DNA of 7,310 nucleotides from CAYSIX01 sp964431205 (GTDB lineage Bacteria; Planctomycetota; Phycisphaerae; Phycisphaerales; Phycisphaeraceae). A program made the position numbers and the translations under genes. The stretch is from positions 1 to 7,310 of the forward strand of contig CAYSIX010000206.1 of NCBI GenBank assembly GCA_964431205.1. Direction: 5' to 3'. Of the stretch, positions 5,858 through 7,310 are shown piece by piece. The stretch's first letter is position 1; each line of letters begins with the position of its first letter. The notes under the pieces are model-generated. The model saw only the letters and a list, made by a program, of their open reading frames with translations. It made no database searches and was not told the DNA's origin.

Positions 5858-6727
5858 GTGAGCGTGATTACCAAGGTCTTGATCGTGCTGGTGGCCGTGC
5901 TGGCGGTGTTGCAGTTCGGCCTGTTCGTGCCCTTCGTGGCCAAGGTTCAGGATTACCAGGCGATCGTGCAGGAGCTGCGGGACGCCAAGCAGGCGGCCGA
6001 CGCGAAGGCGAACCTGGCCCAGGCCGAGATCGACGCGGTCCAGAGCAAGGCGAGCGAGCGGGCGGCGCAGCTTACCGCTCGGGTGAACACGCTGACCTCG
6101 CAGTTGACGGACCTGCAGACGCGGCTGGCTCAGGCCGAGGCCCAGGCGCGCAAGGAGCGTGCGGAGGCGGCCGGGCTTAAGGCGTCGCTGGCGCGGTACG
6201 CCGCCGTGGCCGAACAGGACGCGGCGCTTCGCAACTCGCTGACCGGGGAGCTCAACGCGACGCGTACGGAGCTGGTGGACAAGAGCGACAAGCTGATCGA
6301 GGTGGTGGACCGCAACGACGAGCTGGAGAGCCAGCTCGCGGGGCTGACGCGGAAGGTGCGCCAGCTCAGCGAGCAGTTCGTGGCGACACAGGAACGCGCC
6401 AGCGAGCTGGAGTCGCAGTTGGCGCAGGTGCCCGAGGAGTTCCAGCCGCGGGTACAGGAAGACTCGCGTGTGATCGAGACGGCGGCGGCGCCGATCGCCG
6501 GCCAGGTGACGCGGATCGACGAGGCGGGGGACCTGACGCTGGTGCAGGTGAACGTGGGGCGCAACGACGGCGTCGAGCCGGGCCTGAAGTTCATGGTGCA
6601 CCGCGGCGACGACTTCCTCGGCACGGTGGTGATCGAGCAGGTGGACGCGAAGGCGTCGGCCGGTCGCGTGGTGCTGCGGGAGGACGCGATCCGGGTCGGC
6701 GACTCGATCTACGCGGGCCCGTATTGA
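5858..6727 (+). CDS. membrane-anchored coiled-coil protein with C-terminal beta-rich domain (MreC-like layout)
   Basis: A 289-residue protein I cannot assign to a named family. Residues 3-30 form one hydrophobic segment (VLIVLVAVLAVLQFGLFVPF) without a clear signal-peptidase site, so it is probably an inner-membrane anchor with the rest outside the cytoplasm. Residues about 32-200 are a long Ala/Glu/Gln/Leu-rich coiled coil with heptad-like spacing (for example LTSQLTDLQTRLAQAEAQA and DELESQLAGLTRKVRQL). From about 215 to the end is a compact beta-rich domain: GQVTRIDEAGDLTLVQVNVG, then NDGVEPGLKFMVHRGDDFLG, then RVGDSIYAGPY. The GxV...VxVG..DGV..G..F.V pattern recalls beta-barrel domains of envelope proteins. 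Anchor, coiled coil and beta domain in that order is the layout of MreC, and mreB lies about 475 bases downstream. However, the true mreC may lie beyond mreB, so the link is an inference. Confidence 0.8.
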   Translation: MSVITKVLIVLVAVLAVLQFGLFVPFVAKVQDYQAIVQELRDAKQAADAKANLAQAEIDAVQSKASERAAQLTARVNTLTSQLTDLQTRLAQAEAQARKERAEAAGLKASLARYAAVAEQDAALRNSLTGELNATRTELVDKSDKLIEVVDRNDELESQLAGLTRKVRQLSEQFVATQERASELESQLAQVPEEFQPRVQEDSRVIETAAAPIAGQVTRIDEAGDLTLVQVNVGRNDGVEPGLKFMVHRGDDFLGTVVIEQVDAKASAGRVVLREDAIRVGDSIYAGPY

Positions 6728-6807
6728 GCGAGGGTGGCGGTTTCGCCGGGACGGTGACTTCGATGGGCAGTGCCGGGCGCCACGGGACGACGTACGACTG
6801 ACCTGGT

Positions 6808-6811
6808 GGAG
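6808..6811 (+). promoter_or_regulatory. ribosome binding site for the small membrane protein
   Basis: GGAG (6808-6811), within GGTGGAG, lies eight bases before the ATG at 6820. It overlaps the upstream in-frame GTG at 6811, which argues for the ATG as the true start. Confidence 0.7.
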
Positions 6812-6819
6812 TGAATCGA

Positions 6820-6999
6820 ATGCCAGACGACGGATCGGACAGCGGGCTGTACACGGTGCTGGTGTTTGTGGCGGTGATGGCGCTGCTGTGCGGTGTGATC
6901 GTGCTGCTGGTGCGGCACGCGTCGGTGTTCGGCGGCAACCCGTTTTCGCCGGAAGCGTCGGCCGCGGTGGACGCGGTTCGGTCGATCGTGGGGGTCTGA
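6820..6999 (+). CDS. small single-span membrane protein, hypothetical
   Basis: A 59-residue protein: a short acidic head (MPDDGSDSG), one strongly hydrophobic helix at about residues 10-33 (LYTVLVFVAVMALLCGVIVLLV), then RH and a short tail ending SAAVDAVRSIVGV. The acidic front and the Arg-His after the helix fit a single-pass inner-membrane protein, with the acidic end probably outside and the tail in the cytoplasm. I recognise no family. Support that it is real: a well-placed GGAG, and a position on the same strand between the coiled-coil membrane protein (92 bases upstream) and mreB (203 bases downstream). It could be a partner of either, but the sequence alone does not show it. The 92 bases before it contain only a 4-5 bp hairpin (GGCG/CGCC near 6736-6747). 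Confidence 0.65.
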   Translation: MPDDGSDSGLYTVLVFVAVMALLCGVIVLLVRHASVFGGNPFSPEASAAVDAVRSIVGV

Positions 7000-7202
7000 C
7001 GTCGACGAGGGCGGTCGGCGGCCGGTCGCGCGACGCGTCACGTCCGGATAAATCTAAGCGAGCGGTGGCTCGATAGCCGATCAGGCCCACAGGCCCGGCG
7101 ATGGGGGTGCGCGACGCCCGCGCCCGCGTCGATCGGTCACGCAGGCTACAATGGCCGCCACCCGCGCCGCCACGGTCGCCGGACACGACAGGGACCCCGC
7201 AC
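7000..7202 (+). promoter_or_regulatory. intergenic control region before mreB
   Basis: A 203-bp stretch. From left to right it holds a perfect palindrome GACGCGTC (7032-7039), a 5-bp hairpin CGAGC/GCTCG (7059-7063, 7068-7072) without a T-run, a copy of ATCAGGCCCAC (7080-7090) also found inside coaC, an inverted repeat CGACGC/GCGTCG (7112-7117, 7126-7131), and TACAAT (7147-7152), a good -10 with no recognisable -35 at the usual distance. If used, TACAAT would give a leader of about 44 bases before mreB. The CGACGC inverted repeat sits where a -35 would be, so it could be an operator. That is only a suggestion. Confidence 0.4.
7190..7194 (+). promoter_or_regulatory. ribosome binding site fixing a TTG start for mreB
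   Basis: AGGGA (7190-7194) lies eight bases before the TTG at 7203. The next in-frame ATG (7242) would remove the first 13 residues of MreB, so spacing and protein family both favour TTG. Confidence 0.65.
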
Positions 7203-7310
7203 TTGATCCTAGACCGATTCCTAAGCTGGTTCAGCGTAGACATGGGCATCGACCTGGGCACGTGCAACACGCTGGTGTGCGTGCGTGGCGAGGGGATCGT
7301 CCTGAACGAG
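7203..7310 (+). CDS. mreB: rod shape-determining protein MreB, N-terminal fragment cut by the window edge
   Basis: Actin-like ATPase that forms membrane-bound filaments and guides cell-wall synthesis during elongation. Only the first 36 codons are in the window. They read as a membrane-binding amphipathic start (MILDRFLSWFS), then VDMGIDLGTCNTLVCVRGEG, the first phosphate-binding loop of the actin fold (family DLGTxNT), and IVLNE at the edge. The start is TTG, supported by AGGGA eight bases upstream. The common Ala of DLGTANT is Cys here. The preceding membrane genes point the same way and may be co-expressed, though mreB seems to have its own -10 element. Whether mreC and mreD follow cannot be seen. 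Confidence 0.95.
   Translation, partial: MILDRFLSWFSVDMGIDLGTCNTLVCVRGEGIVLNE

Noticed and set aside
7058..7073. Intrinsic terminator after the small membrane protein gene
   Set aside because: The CGAGC/GCTCG hairpin has only five pairs and no T-run follows.
5765..7270. 501-codon antisense open frame opposite the coiled-coil gene and mreB
   Set aside because: Low-complexity Arg/Pro/Leu/Val composition. The plus-strand genes have ribosome binding sites, membrane segments and, for mreB, a clear family match.

Overview
The window is GC-rich (about two thirds G+C, with mostly G/C-ending codons) and reads like a member of the Planctomycetota, most likely close to the Phycisphaerae. That placement is an inference. 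It rests on the LL-diaminopimelate aminotransferase route, the style of the MreB N-terminus, a degenerate GGAT-type intergenic repeat and the base composition. Two runs of ten N (745-754 and 5227-5236) show that this is a scaffolded draft assembly, and both fall inside genes.

Layout. (1) Positions 1-2785, plus strand: alaS, alanyl-tRNA synthetase, lacking about its first 95 residues off the left edge. It carries an in-frame, lower-GC insertion of about 70 codons (about 926-1144) and a second small anomaly around the first N run. (2) Positions 2774-2930: a large inverted repeat made of GGAT units about 9 bp apart, overlapping the alaS stop. (3) Positions 2952-4681, plus strand: dapL, then two bases later a YhbP-like FMN split-barrel protein, probably one transcript. 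(4) Positions 4657-5598, minus strand: rpoZ (RNA polymerase omega) followed by a stand-alone coaC (phosphopantothenoylcysteine decarboxylase) interrupted by the second N run. The coaC tail overlaps the tail of the split-barrel gene by 25 bp. (5) Positions 5599-5857: a divergent control region with a good promoter for rpoZ and a possible one for the rightward genes. (6) Positions 5858-7310, plus strand: a membrane-anchored coiled-coil protein with a C-terminal beta-rich domain, a 59-residue single-span membrane protein, and the first 36 codons of mreB, which starts at TTG.

Most of the window is housekeeping: translation (alaS), lysine/peptidoglycan precursor synthesis (dapL), transcription (rpoZ), coenzyme A synthesis (coaC) and cell shape (mreB). 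The points worth a second look are the compositionally foreign peptide inside alaS, the GGAT inverted repeat, and the two uncharacterised membrane proteins directly before mreB. The first of these has an MreC-like layout (membrane anchor, coiled coil, beta domain) and may work with the elongation machinery. I did not find a defence system, CRISPR array, tRNA, rRNA or transposase gene.
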